DNA of 64,000 bases, taken from the NCBI GenBank assembly GCA_963810905.1, contig CAWEPG010000003.1, positions 434,001-498,000 of the forward strand, in the 5' to 3' direction. Position 1 is the first letter of the stretch. Each line of letters starts with the position of its first letter. Source of the DNA: CAWBAT01 sp963810905 (GTDB taxonomy: Bacteria > Acidobacteriota > Terriglobia > Versatilivoradales > Versatilivoraceae). The notes under the pieces were generated by a model. That model did no database searches. It was not told the origin of the DNA and was given only the letters and a program-made list of their open reading frames with translations. Below, one piece after another: positions 1 through 9,986 of this stretch. The position numbers were made by a program, and so were the translations under genes.

Positions 1-36
1 CGTTGAAACGGTTAATCTATTGACCGTGCCAAATGA

Positions 37-56
37 CCCCTCGATGAATCGAGGGG
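37..56. repeat. Perfect inverted repeat (9-bp arms)
   Basis: CCCCTCGAT and ATCGAGGGG flank a 2-nt loop. There is no T-run on either side, so it is not a canonical terminator. It is more likely part of a palindromic intergenic repeat. Positions 1-205 otherwise show no supported gene. Confidence 0.5.
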
Positions 57-205
57 TTAGTGAAATGTCCATGTTTGAGAACGTGTCCCCCTGAATCCGT
101 GACTCCGGTACTAAGACCGATTGCCTTTCTTCGTGGCATACGACGATTTGTGATCTATAATTAAGTTATTACTTCTAAGCGTATTTGATCCATTTGGGGG
201 TCGAA

Positions 206-3012
206 ATGGGAAGATTCTTGCTAAAACCAAATTCTTCCCATGGAGCCTGCCGTATCGGCGTTAAGACGAGACTCTCTGTTCTTGGGTTGCGACGGTGCTT
301 CATGGCATTTTTGGTTGGACTCGTTTCCAGCTCGTGTCGGTACAGCCGCTCGTCGCCCAAACGATCACCCATGACTTGAGTTTTTCCGTTGCCAATGTGA
401 ATGCTGACGGACCGGCTGAATTATTAGGGCAAGCCACTCTCACTCGAAGCGCCAGTGGGGGGGCGGTTCAGACGACCCAAGCGAGTGCCCTTTACTTTCA
501 ATACCAGGGAGTTCCTATTAGCAATCTTTTCACCGGACAAGGAAGCATCAACCCGATCACAGGTGTTTTTGCGGACCCCGGCGGGATTACGGTCACCGTA
601 ACCGGTGGATACATCAACGCGGGGGTCATGGTACAGGTAACCAATATTGGAGTAGGTGGCTCAACCAGTGGTTTATTGACAATTTTTCTTCCAGGCGGAC
701 TGAATATCTCCCAAGGGGACCAAATCAGTGTCAGTGGGGTTAAGGGAAATGTCAAAGGCATAGCTTTAGGCGGGAAAATCTCTTGTATGATCTCCGCTCA
801 ACCCGCAAACAGCCATTCTTTTGTCATCACCACTGTTGGCACTGTAGGAATAGTTCTGAATTTGACTCCAATACTCACCACACCGTCACCGCTACCCGAC
901 GCAATACTCTACATGAACTATTCGCAGACTCTCAAGGCTACAGGAGGGACAGCGCCCTACACTTTTACGCTGGATAGCGGCAAACTCCCGCCCGGGTGTC
1001 TCATCATAACTGGGACGGGTGAGATTCGGGGATTTCCCGGAAATCCGGCGGAGCTTATGTTTTCGTGGTAAAGGTGACAGACTCTCTCGGAGCGTCTGGG
1101 AAAAAAGAGTATAAGATGAATGTGCTGGGTTTCACAACCTCACCTTTTGAACTTAACTTTGGAATCGTTCCTGTCGGCATCGACTTCAACATTGAATCTG
1201 ACCGTCACTAACGTAGGGCCCGTAAAGCTGGACATCGCTCTGAGTGTGACTAAACCTGAGATCTTCCAGATTTCTCAGACGAGCTTGAGTCTTGAGGCCG
1301 GAAAGTCGGGAACTTTCGCAGTCACTTTTAATCCTCTTAGTCAATTAATCGTGAATGCGAATGTCCTCCTCACCATTCCAGGGCTCAACTCTATTGTGGG
1401 TTTGAAAGGTCGAGGGACTCCAGCGGCAAGGGAACTTGCTAAGCTCCATGATTCCTATTAATGGATCCACAGCCGGGGGCACTCGGGTGCATATCCGAGG
1501 CCAGAATTTTAAACCAGGGATGAACGCTTTCCTCGGGGGTGTGGCTCTTTCAGATCTATCCCTCATCAGTGACACAGAGTTGGCCGGTACGACGGCATCC
1601 CATCGGTCGGGCTCTGTAGAACTCACGCGTCATTCAGGCTGATGGGACGAGTAATACACTTGCAAACGCGTTTACGTATAGGGATCTTCCGAAGGTTTCG
1701 GCTTCCCCCGGAACTCCGCGGATCCTTTTTGTCGTAGACAATGACGATTTTCGGACCAATTTAGGAGTCAACAATTTGGGAGACCAGATGGCCACCACAA
1801 CGGTTTCGCTGGTCGATAGCAATGGTTTCTTGCTGGGACAGAAGATCCTTACGGTTCCCGCCAAAGGTTTAACTCAAGTTCCTCATATTATCCGCTTTCT
1901 GGAGGATAGCACCCAGACCACTGGCCGGGAAGGATATCTTCTTTTAGAGTCTGACCAGCCTGTTTTGGGCTGGGCATCTCAAATTGACAATTTAACATTG
2001 GATCCAAGCCTGCAAATATCTACATCCGAAGCTGCCTCACGGATCCTGGTCCCCTCTTCCGTATCAAATGGGCGATTCGCTACGAGCTTGCTCATCTTGA
2101 ATAGCAAGCGCCAGCGCTGGTCACGTCAGTGTCCGATCCCGAGGCAGTGATGGGTCTCTCCAAGTTTCACTTTCGAATTTGAGTATTGCCGGTAATGGTT
2201 ATTTACAATTTGAGGATTTCTATAAAACAGCCGGACTGAGTAACGTTTCAGGCCCGATTGAAATAGTGTCCTTGGATGAGATTCAAATCACCGCGGTAGC
2301 TCGGGTTTATAGTACTGCCCATACCGGGGCGTACCTCGCGGGAATCGTTCCGAGCAAAATTTCGACAGAACTCGTCTTACCTTACTTTGTCAACAACCCG
2401 GATTTCCGGACGAATCTCGGAGTAAACAATCCGGGAACAGGGTCTGCCACTGTAACCATCACACTCACTGACAAAGAGGGTAGGGCTATCGGAAGCCAGA
2501 TGGTCAGCGTGCCTCCCAACGGCCTGGCACAATTTAACGACGTCATCCGGGCGCTTGTTGGAGAATCGCAGAATACTAATCTGGAGGGGTGGATTCGTCT
2601 GACTTCGGATCAGGAAATTTTTGGATGGACTTCACAAATCGACAATACCGTGCAAGATCCGAGTTTCGCCCTGGCCGTTCTGTCCGGAAATTCGAAATGG
2701 CTCATTCCGTCGGCGGTGAAAGCCGGAGATTTCAGATCATCATTGGTAGTAGTGAATCTGGATCCCGCCGAAAGTCAGGTTGAACTGACAGCCAGGGATA
2801 CCGAAGGTAACGTGAGAAAGTCTGAGCAGGTAACGATTCCAGGAAGCGGAATGATCGTTTTCGAGGATATCCTGTCAAGCCTAGGTCTCGACGGCACCTT
2901 TGGACCGCTGGAGATTCAGTCGGTCAGCAATGGACTCCTACTGGTGCAGTCACGTGTTTATACTGCTGGACGATACAGTGGAATATTTGAAGGAACTGCT
3001 CTGAGTCCTTGA
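206..3012 (+). pseudogene. Secreted multidomain Ig-like/Hydin/TIG protein, broken by several frameshifts
   Basis: The pieces form one collinear product when frames are switched near 340, 1045, 1180, 1450, 1630 and 2105. In order it shows: an N-terminal hydrophobic segment (MAFLVGLVSSS, then VQPLVAQT after the shift) that looks like a signal peptide; a beta-rich domain; a putative Ig (He_PIG-type) domain with GGTAPYTFTLDSGKLPPG; a Hydin/ASPM-like domain (LNFGIVPVG, then LNLTVTNVGPVKLD); an IPT/TIG domain (NGSTAGGTRVHIRGQNF); and two copies of a module containing DFRTNLGVNN and GWxSQID. The second, longer copy at 2179-3012 is intact. The start at the ATG at 206 is tentative. It was probably an exported surface protein. 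At least six frame changes argue for a decayed gene or poor local sequence quality. The function is unknown. Confidence 0.6.
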
Positions 3013-3016
3013 GAGT

Positions 3017-3106
3017 TTGTGTTGCCCTTACAGGGCAACGGTATTTTGGAATCGTGACCGAGGGCGTTGCCCTCGGCTACGTTGTGAAGAGGCCTTTCAG
3101 GCCGTC
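3017..3106. repeat. Palindromic intergenic repeat family A, copy 1
   Basis: It consists of two small palindromes (GTTGCCCTTACAGGGCAACG and GAGGGCGTTGCCCTCG) followed by AGGCCTTTCAGGCCGT. It is nearly identical to the copies at 3216 and 7276. It begins immediately after the stop of the preceding gene. Confidence 0.85.
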
Positions 3107-3215
3107 AGTCCGGTGCGTGCGGCCTACCAACAGCATCCAGCAGTACGATTTGCGAGATGGACATCGCAAGGTAGGGTGGTCTCGATGAGACCGCCGCAAA
3201 CATTCGGCACATCGG

Positions 3216-3308
3216 TTTGTGTTGCCCTTACAGGGCAACGGACATTTTGGAATCGTGACCGAGGGCGTTGCCCTCGGCTACGGTGTAGAAGAGGCCTTTC
3301 AGGCCGTC
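3216..3308. repeat. Palindromic intergenic repeat family A, copy 2
   Basis: It has the same three-palindrome structure as copy 1, with small differences (GGACATTTTGGAATCG in place of GGTATTTTGGAATCG). The spacing to copy 1 is about 110 bp and the spacer is unrelated. This is therefore not a CRISPR or tandem array. Confidence 0.85.
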
Positions 3309-3369
3309 TAGGTACATTTCGGCGCGCATACGGTGTGGGCACTTGGACCAGAGTAATAACCACCCCTAC

Positions 3370-3391
3370 CCCCTCCTCAAAAAAGGAGGGG
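3370..3391. repeat. Hairpin CCCCTCCT/AGGAGGGG
   Basis: This is a perfect 8-bp stem with an A-rich 6-nt loop. It is followed on the plus strand by ATCAATTTT, so a weak terminator for plus-strand transcription is possible. It lies within the repeat-rich non-coding stretch 3013-3491, which holds no supported gene. Confidence 0.5.
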
Positions 3392-3453
3392 ATCAATTTT
3401 GGAAGTGTCGCCTATGGTTAAGGTAGACTCAACCCAAGACGTTCGTTTTCCAA

Positions 3454-3480
3454 GCGCCGCGTGTCGTCACGCGGTTTATA
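3454..3480. repeat. Intergenic repeat family C, copy 1
   Basis: The sequence GCGCCGCGTGTCGTCACGCG followed by GTTTATA is a near-palindrome (CCGCGTG/CACGCGG). It closely matches 9840-9866, where the last part reads GTGGCCTACA. Confidence 0.6.
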
Positions 3481-3491
3481 ATGACCTCCAA

Positions 3492-4361
3492 CTACTTTTT
3501 CGTTCCCTCCCCAGGGGGGGTCGTACTACTTACTTTGGGCATTTGATCTGGCGGGAAAATTCGACCCTTGAAATAGACTTGAATCAACTCATCAATCGGT
3601 TGAAACTCAACAACAAACGAATGATCAATACGACCCTTCAGCTGGGATGTATCTAACTCCACGATCACTTCACCTTTTTCCTGCGGCTTGATCATCGCCT
3701 TTTCAGTCTTATTTTTGAGGAAGTCGGCTCTCAGATAGACATTTTCAATTTTAATGGGCTGGGAGGAGAGATTAGTAAACGAATACTTCAGCGTCAGAGG
3801 GCTTCCCATCGCGACAGTGCCGAATTTGAGGTGATCTTGGTCAAATTTTACCTTAAATCCTGCCGACAGCCCTAGGAGTGGGCCTGGGGCAGGTTGCGGC
3901 TTCTTAGAATGTTCTTCCATCTTTTCCGCCAGGGTCTGTGGAGGGTTTTCTATATCGCAATACCAGTTTCCTTTCACTAATCTCCACCGTGTATAATTTC
4001 GCAACTCCATCCGATACGGTAATTTGGCGGTGGCCCCATGGCTGATACTGGACTCAACAGCGGCAGACGTGCCCCCCTCCTCGATATTCACCACAACAAT
4101 CCTAAACGCATCAATCGTCGAATCCTGCTTTTGAGCCAGAAAACGCTTTCTCAATTTCGGCAGGACAAGCTCAGCAGCATTTTTGAGGTCTTTGCTTTTG
4201 ATTGCAGTATAGTACTCCGTCACTCTCTGCTTGATTTTCTCAATTTCAGGATTTGTTTGGGGAGTGTCTGCGGTCTGACCAAGAAAACTCTGAGTGCTTA
4301 AAAGGTTCAAAAAAAGGAATAGGGAAAAGGAGTAACAAATCAGTCTCTTGAAAACGGCCAA
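3492..4361 (-). CDS. Secreted protein with C-terminal DUF1573-like (Hydin-type) domain
   Basis: I chose the TTG start at 4361 because the open frame further upstream runs through a repeat element, and because TTG is preceded by a purine-rich site (TAGGGAG) and followed by a good signal peptide (KRLICYSFSLFLFLNLL) with a likely cleavage after SFLGQ. The 289-aa product has a polar N-terminal domain (roughly residues 30-150) resembling small secreted DUF domains, then a proline-rich linker, then LKFGTVAMGSPLTLKYSFTN (about residue 180). The last is typical of DUF1573/ASPM-Hydin Ig-like folds. It ends in a Pro/Thr/Lys-rich tail. It probably acts outside the cytoplasm, and its partner is unknown. 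The gene is intact, unlike its two secreted neighbours. Confidence 0.65.
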   Translation of the reverse strand: MAVFKRLICYSFSLFLFLNLLSTQSFLGQTADTPQTNPEIEKIKQRVTEYYTAIKSKDLKNAAELVLPKLRKRFLAQKQDSTIDAFRIVVVNIEEGGTSAAVESSISHGATAKLPYRMELRNYTRWRLVKGNWYCDIENPPQTLAEKMEEHSKKPQPAPGPLLGLSAGFKVKFDQDHLKFGTVAMGSPLTLKYSFTNLSSQPIKIENVYLRADFLKNKTEKAMIKPQEKGEVIVELDTSQLKGRIDHSFVVEFQPIDELIQVYFKGRIFPPDQMPKVSSTTPPGEGTKK

Positions 4362-4381
4362 AAGCTCCCTACCCAATTTAA

Positions 4382-4532
4382 TACTAAGTTGCAAACTACT
4401 AATGGATTCATTAAGCCGAGCTAGCCCCTCACCCCTATCCCTTCTCCCTTGGGGAGAGGGTGGCCAAAGGCCGGGTGAGGGGTGCATTTGCGTTTTAGGG
4501 CCTTTCATAACCAATTCGAACCCGACTTGGTA
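4382..4532. mobile_element. MITE-like element, copy 1 (151 bp)
   Basis: The element is bounded by TACTAAGTT and, inverted, GACTTGGTA. Inside are CGAGCTAGCCCCTCACC, CTCTCCC-like arms and GGGTGAGGGGTGCATTTGCG, which together form a long hairpin. The copy at 13305-13451 shares the ends, core and size. No transposase is encoded. The element sits directly upstream of the minus-strand secreted gene and extends its open frame spuriously. Confidence 0.6.
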
Positions 4533-4704
4533 AAGGAGCGGTTTGGCGATGGTAAGAGCCCTGGCATGCCAATCCCCACCCATTTCTGCCACTTGCAACA
4601 GAATTTAGAGCTGCGCCACCTTCCAACCCGTCGGAACAACTCGTGTTCCTGGTGAAAACCTGCTGCTTTTCCAATAGCCCTCCTTCGCGATTGTTGATGA
4701 TATC

Positions 4705-4736
4705 AAAAAAAAGGGTAGCCACGTTCGTAGCTACCC
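4705..4736 (-). terminator. Factor-independent terminator
   Basis: On the minus strand GGGTAGC and GCTACCC form a perfect 7-bp stem around a 10-nt loop, followed by eight T residues. It lies 35 bp after the reconstructed stop (4772) of the secreted gene to its right. Confidence 0.9.
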
Positions 4737-4771
4737 CTTAGAAGAATCAAAGACTCAGACTAGACTACAAC

Positions 4772-6362
4772 TTATTCACCTAGGCTTTCAGGAAATGCTC
4801 TAGCTCCAGATCCCGTCCCTGTTTCCATCACGAGAGCCAGATAACCTTGAGCGGTATCCAGAGTTCCGCCAATTGTACCTTGCGTAATGTACGCAAAGCC
4901 ATGAGCCAAACCGGAACTGGCAGACGGCAATCAGATACCCAAACTTACTCGCGCCAACCGTCGAGAACGGCGCAGCAAAAGTATCCCCAGGAACAATGAC
5001 AGCCGTTGTCACTGGAGTGGGCGCCACTGGAGCTGCTCCGAAGGTTTGTGGGTAGAAGTAGAAATTGATCACACCATCGTCGCCAACGGTCGGAGGTGTG
5101 ATTGCCCCTACGTCATAACCCGTATTGGCAATAGCAATACCCGTGTCATAGCCAAAATCGGGCAACGAACCCACCCATGGGAACAACAGATTGGTGACGC
5201 AATCGACAAAGGTGCCAGCGTCAATTGCAGTCCTCAGCGGATCGGCAAAACGAGGCAAAGCAGTGAACGGAGTAGTGTCAGGAGGATACTCCTGGACCTG
5301 AAGGGTGGTAGCCGAACCCGGAGGAGTGGCACTGGTCACAACGATTGTCCCGGGTACGGTTCCACTGGCCACATACGCAAAGTTGAAAGTATACGATTCA
5401 ACTGTGGCGTCGCTTGATGCCTGCGAAGGTGTGCTGAAAGTGTATATGGCATCGTTACCAGTGGTGCTCTGTGAAACAAGAGTGAGTTCGGACTGGTTGG
5501 GTGGGACAAGTGAAATGGTCTCATTGCTGAGAATGGTACCCGGCCAATAGATCGTCACACCAGTTGGCAATCCGTTAAGAACAAAATGAACCTGGCTATT
5601 AGTGTTCCCTCCGGCTCTTAATAGAAGAGTACTCCTGCCATCTGATGGCGAAACATTACCCCCAGCCGTCTGGTATTGCACCCAGGTAGTTAACGACTCT
5701 TCCTTTATCGTAAAGCGCTCAAATGCCTGACGGTTGAACAGATTGGAATCCTGCCGCCCAAAGTGTCAGACGAAATACTAAAGTTGTCCACAACGAAGGC
5801 AACGGTGGGAGCGGAAGTCACGATGAAACTACTCGACCCTGTCGGAGCTGCCGTAAACTGAGTAATCACGATACTGGAGATGGCTCTGCCCACCACACTG
5901 GAGCGGACGTTAGAAACTGTAATCGTGTCAAGCCCTGGGACCAATGTTCCCGGCGCGACAGCGGCGAGAAATCTAATGGTCACAGTCCCGCCGATACTAG
6001 GAACACTGGGTGTGACTGTCATTGCGAACGGTGGGAAGTTCGCAGTAGCCGTAACAGTAAGCCCGTCATTGCCAATCGTTAATACCGCCAACACTGAGGG
6101 CATTGGATACGCCTTGGGTGGGAGTAATCGCAGATTGAGCGAAACTAATTGTAATCTGGTCGTCTGAGCTGATTCCAGTGTCGACTGGGGAAGCTGATAC
6201 AGTCAAAGAGACATCACCCATCACTTCCGCAGCACCGTTCTTTATGGCGTTAAGGGGTGAAGTCTGAACTTGGTAGGTAACTTTAGCCTGAGCACTCAAT
6301 GCAAAACCGAGCACTAAGAGCGCGCAGAGCAGGGATGATACTATTGTAGTTTTTGCTCGCAT
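4772..6362 (-). pseudogene. Secreted beta-rich protein, broken by three or more frameshifts
   Basis: The start at 6362 gives a classical signal peptide (MRAKTTIVSSLLCALLVLGF, cleavage after SAQA). The reading frame must change near 6085, 5750 and 4915 to recover one product of about 530 aa. The last shift restores the C-terminus HGFAYITQGTIGGTLDTAQG ending in ESLGE and a stop at 4772. A strong terminator follows. The N-terminal part resembles the start of the broken gene at 206-3012, so the two may be paralogues. The C-terminal half contains a domain with ADPLRTAIDAGTFVDCVTNL and TGIAIANTGYD, similar in style to the FRTNLGVNN modules. It is probably an exported or surface protein of unknown function. 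The precise terminator and signal peptide suggest that it was recently functional or that the shifts are sequence errors. Confidence 0.6.
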
Positions 6363-6697
6363 TTTCTCTCCTCGCTTGAAGTTTTATTCGATAAAGCTTG
6401 CAGATGTGGGGTCCCAACTTCTGTCCTGCAGATTCCTCTTGTCATCGTACCAATTCACTAAGTATACAACTGAGAAGTGGAATTTGTGTCACCAGCGCTT
6501 AAAAATATTTTTTCTTTTCATACTCTGGCAAACACACGGAGAATCAGGTGATAGACTAGATGTTTTCGTTACACCCTAACTCCGGATATTCTGAAAGACT
6601 CTAGATCTCTCACCTCCTTTAAACGTCTGTCCATATCCTTCATATCAAACTAAATCTTTCTGGGTTAATTTGTTAAGACTATTAAAATAACGCGCTT

Positions 6698-6726
6698 ACG
6701 TTAGCACTGCGAAATTTTGATGTCAA
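6698..6726 (-). promoter_or_regulatory. Possible sigma-70-type promoter
   Basis: On the minus strand a perfect TTGACA is followed by a 17-nt spacer and TAACGT, which is a poor -10 match. It would drive the secreted gene starting at 6362 with a long leader of over 300 nt. It is reported only because the -35 is exact. Confidence 0.25.
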
Positions 6727-7275
6727 GACTATTTTTCTGACTGCACCATCTTAAATTAATGGATACAAAATGGTTGCACCCATTCCACTCAGAATTCAGC
6801 CACATGAGTTATATAGAGCAATGAACATGATTCTCTTCTGAACTGAAGCATTGCTCAAAAAGACACCGGAAAATTTCACCGTGGGAAATATTATTCCAAT
6901 TCAAAAACGAAATGCAACATGAAAATCTGGTTAAAAGTACTGCATGAGTGTTGGGGTGCGCCGTGTCGAGGAGGAAGCATTGAGAATGCTTCATGCCTGC
7001 AACTTTCAGGAAAGCCTCTTTTAGCCCGCGTACCTTCTCGCGGCGCTTTGTGTCATTGGCCAATCTGTCCCTTGTGAAACTGTTGCGCCGGATTGTGGAC
7101 CCAGCCAAAATTATTTTCAAATCCTTATTCTCAGGAGTTAGCCGCCTTAAATAAACGCATAATATAATTAGGCATGGCGCCAAAGCTTTGTCGGATCATG
7201 TACCTTTTCGGAATCAGCTGGGAAAACCTTACGAAAATCTTCACTGCTTGTGTTCACCCCATTGTACATATTCAG

Positions 7276-7367
7276 TTTGTGTTGCCCTTACAGGGCAACG
7301 GACATTTTGCAATCGTGACCGAGGGCGTTGCCCTCGGCTACGGTGTGAAAAGGCCTTTCAGGCCGTT
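7276..7367. repeat. Palindromic intergenic repeat family A, copy 3
   Basis: It has the same arrangement as the copies at 3017 and 3216: GTTGCCCTTACAGGGCAACG, then GAGGGCGTTGCCCTCG, then AGGCCTTTCAGGCCGT. It lies about 90 bp beyond the end of gspD. Confidence 0.85.
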
Positions 7368-7457
7368 AGCTCGGCGTGGACATTTGGGATGCACACCGTT
7401 CGCGCTCTACCAAGACCGTTTATTTCTGAATTCAAAACCACGGGCTCAGCGCTTGGC

Positions 7458-9746
7458 TTACTCCATGCGCAGATCTTTTTTGATCGTTTTCAGCGTAGAT
7501 TTTAGCTCATCGGTGATCTCCGACGCCTGATCGATGTTCTCGATCACATGGGGTGTGATCAGCACAATCAATTCGGTACGCGTTTTCGTATAGTTCGTAG
7601 TCCCAAACAGTAAGCCCACACCGGGGAGGTCTCCTAGCAGCGGAATTCTATTCTTAGAAAGTATCTTGCTTTCCAAAATGACGCCTCCTAGGGCAATGGT
7701 TTCCCCGTCCATTACTGTCGCCTGGGTGTTCACAGAACGAATTTGAATTGAGGGAGATTGGATGCCGCTGCCCGGATCCGGCGCAATCGGGGTGCTGACT
7801 TCCTGGTTAATCTTTAGGGTCACCCATCCGCTGGAATTAATCCTCGGGGTCACCGTCAGAATAATACCCGTGCTGCGGTTCTGTACGGTGCTGCTGAAGA
7901 GACCCGAACTTCCGGTCCCCCCCGCTACAGTTCCTTGGGAGGTCAGCAGAGGCACCTCCTGCCCAACCTGAATCCGGGCATCAGTATTGTCTGAAGCAAT
8001 AACGGTAGGAGCTGACAAAACCCGGGTCGACCCCTTGGTTTCCTGAGCATTCAAAAAGACTAATAATTGCTGCGTATTCCCGATCAGCATGCCAGTAGCA
8101 ACGTTCAATCCCGCTTTTAGACTGCCTACGGCGGCAGCGGAAAAGGAGGCAGCCGTGCTACGGTCGGCGGCGTTCCGTTGAGAAGACAGAAAATACGAGA
8201 CTCCCATCGACAGGGCGCCAGTCAAATCCACTTCATAAATTTTGGCATCAATGAACACTTGCTTGGGCACCATATCAAGGGACCTGATGGTTTCCTGGAT
8301 CGTCTCATAGTCTTGGGGGCTGCTCTGGACAATAATCGAATTGGTGATTTCATCAGCCACAATCTTGATTTCACCACGAAGCAACCTGGAACGCGTCCTT
8401 GTAAACTCACCTCCGGCCGTGCCGGGGAGTGCAGGCATTCCTGAAGGAGCCGAAGCCGCTGCCGTAGCTTCACCGATTTCAGACTCTGCCGCGTAAATCT
8501 GACTCAACATGCTCGCAATGTTTTTGGCAAGCCCATTCTGAACTTTATAAACATAGTTTTTGACGCTCAAATTTTCGCCAGGCAGATCGAGCTTTTGAAT
8601 CCATTTCTCTACTTCCACAAATGAAGTGGGACTAGGACTGACAACCAGAATGGCATTAATCCGGTCAATTGGAACGAACCGAATGGCAGACTCCTTTTGC
8701 GACAGAGCGTAGGCAGCGAAGATCCTCTCGAGATCGGATACCAATGATTTAGCCCGGTTGTTCTTTACGGGATATAACTGGACCCGCTTATTCTGGAATA
8801 CATCTGCATCAAATATGTTGACCAATTCCAGCAACCGCTTCAAATTCATGGCGGTCTCGGTAATGATCAGGATGTTTCCTCCTTCATGGACCACCATACT
8901 TCCGCCATCCGAAAGGTAAGGCTCCAAAACCTTCGCCATGTCTTTAGCAGACACGAAACGCATGGGCAACACTTGCATGATTCTGTCGGCCTCACCGGCG
9001 CGAATATCGGGCTGGCTGTCGGTGCGGATGGGTACAGGAAGTTGCTTGATATCGCTGCGAGGCACAATTTGATAAAAATTGGCCGTTTTAACAATCGCCG
9101 CTCCGTTCAGCCTCAAGATCGTCTCGAGCAGTGGAATTAAATCTTCCCGCTTGACTTCTCCCATCGTGCTGATCGTGGCCACTCCCTTCACTTTAGGGTC
9201 AACAACATAATTGATCTTTAGTTCGTTCCCAATAATGTTGATGACTTGATTAAGATCAGCCTGGAACAGTTGCAGCTTCACGTTGGACGGAGTTCCCGAG
9301 ACCTCTGCAGGTACCGGAGGATTCGGGGTGCTCGTCGGGATTGGAGAGGGAGCAGGAGGACTGACCTGGGCGCCGGGGGCGGCTCCTGTGGCCGGAGGAG
9401 GAGTCTGAACTGCAGATGGCGCAGAGAGAGTGTCTGAAGTCGGCGGTGCAGTCTCTGGAACTTGCCCCCCTTGGACAGGCCCCTGCCCCGCCTTCTTCAA
9501 TACCTTCATGGGACCATAAGGTGTCTTGATCTCGATGACCTCATTCTGTTCTTTTTGTGGCACGTCGCCGCCTGAAGACTTTGGCGGGAGCGTCTGATTC
9601 TCGGCCGGAGTTGTCTCTGCCTTTTTTTTCTCCTGAGTGGCCGACTCCTGGCCTTGTAACAAGGGCTGGACACAGAGCTGTAGAGAAATGAGAAGAGTTA
9701 ACCATGTATATCTATAGCGTGACGGATATTTGTTCATCGGGTTCAC
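7458..9746 (-). CDS. gspD: Type II secretion system outer-membrane secretin GspD
   Basis: GspD forms the outer-membrane channel through which folded proteins leave the periplasm. The 762-aa product has an N-terminal signal/hydrophobic segment (WLTLLISLQLCVQPLL) and a long Pro/Thr-rich linker (about residues 35-155). An N0 domain follows (KLQLFQADLNQVINIIGNE, the fold shared with TonB-dependent signalling domains), then N1-N3 repeats. The C-terminal secretin domain (about 560-740) carries VPLLTSQGTVAGG, TVTPRINSSGWVTLKINQEV and RIPLLGDLPGVGLLFG followed by TELIVLITPHVI, a classic secretin signature. The start is GTG at 9746 with AGGA just upstream, or the ATG nine bases later. It is the last gene of the gsp run. 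A 240-bp gap with a repeat separates it from gspC. Confidence 0.95.
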   Translation of the reverse strand: MNPMNKYPSRYRYTWLTLLISLQLCVQPLLQGQESATQEKKKAETTPAENQTLPPKSSGGDVPQKEQNEVIEIKTPYGPMKVLKKAGQGPVQGGQVPETAPPTSDTLSAPSAVQTPPPATGAAPGAQVSPPAPSPIPTSTPNPPVPAEVSGTPSNVKLQLFQADLNQVINIIGNELKINYVVDPKVKGVATISTMGEVKREDLIPLLETILRLNGAAIVKTANFYQIVPRSDIKQLPVPIRTDSQPDIRAGEADRIMQVLPMRFVSAKDMAKVLEPYLSDGGSMVVHEGGNILIITETAMNLKRLLELVNIFDADVFQNKRVQLYPVKNNRAKSLVSDLERIFAAYALSQKESAIRFVPIDRINAILVVSPSPTSFVEVEKWIQKLDLPGENLSVKNYVYKVQNGLAKNIASMLSQIYAAESEIGEATAAASAPSGMPALPGTAGGEFTRTRSRLLRGEIKIVADEITNSIIVQSSPQDYETIQETIRSLDMVPKQVFIDAKIYEVDLTGALSMGVSYFLSSQRNAADRSTAASFSAAAVGSLKAGLNVATGMLIGNTQQLLVFLNAQETKGSTRVLSAPTVIASDNTDARIQVGQEVPLLTSQGTVAGGTGSSGLFSSTVQNRSTGIILTVTPRINSSGWVTLKINQEVSTPIAPDPGSGIQSPSIQIRSVNTQATVMDGETIALGGVILESKILSKNRIPLLGDLPGVGLLFGTTNYTKTRTELIVLITPHVIENIDQASEITDELKSTLKTIKKDLRME

Positions 9747-9839
9747 TGTTTCCTGAAAAGAAATTATTGAATATCAGTTGCTGACCTTTGCTATTTCTCC
9801 AATGACGTTTCCTGAATACGGTGACGTTTCTTAGGATAG

Positions 9840-9866
9840 GCGCCGCGTGGGGTCACGTGGCCTACA
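9840..9866. repeat. Intergenic repeat family C, copy 2
   Basis: GCGCCGCGTGGGGTCACGTG followed by GCCTACA matches the element at 3454. Nearby (9909-9951) is another GC-rich near-palindrome (GACGGACCGCCGAGTCGTCC). All lie in the gspD-gspC gap. Confidence 0.6.
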
Positions 9867-9986
9867 AATCAGCCGAACGCCGGTTTTCGAGAAACTGCTG
9901 AGTTGATTGCGACGGACCGCCGAGTCGTCCGCGGCGAGCGCGCCCTACCAGAAATTCCTCAACACATAAAGCACAACAGGAGATCT

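Larger units (their letters stand above)
6363..7457. other. Long non-coding stretch upstream of a secreted gene and downstream of gspD
   Basis: This segment of about 1.1 kb is AT-rich up to 6900 and has no convincing gene. The longest open frame (6809-7183, minus) has an unlikely composition and no ribosome-binding site. It contains a possible minus-strand promoter near 6700-6726 and repeat family A copy 3 at 7276-7367. Confidence 0.5.

Noticed and set aside
3017..3308. CRISPR-like repetition
   Set aside because: Only two nearby units with a non-uniform spacer, internal palindromes and no cas genes.
3017..3421. Open frames across repeat family A (both strands)
   Set aside because: They arise from the repeat sequence itself, which lacks stops; the same text occurs outside this frame at 7276.
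6809..7183. 124-codon minus-strand open frame
   Set aside because: Composition is unlike a protein, it has no ribosome-binding site and no recognisable motif.
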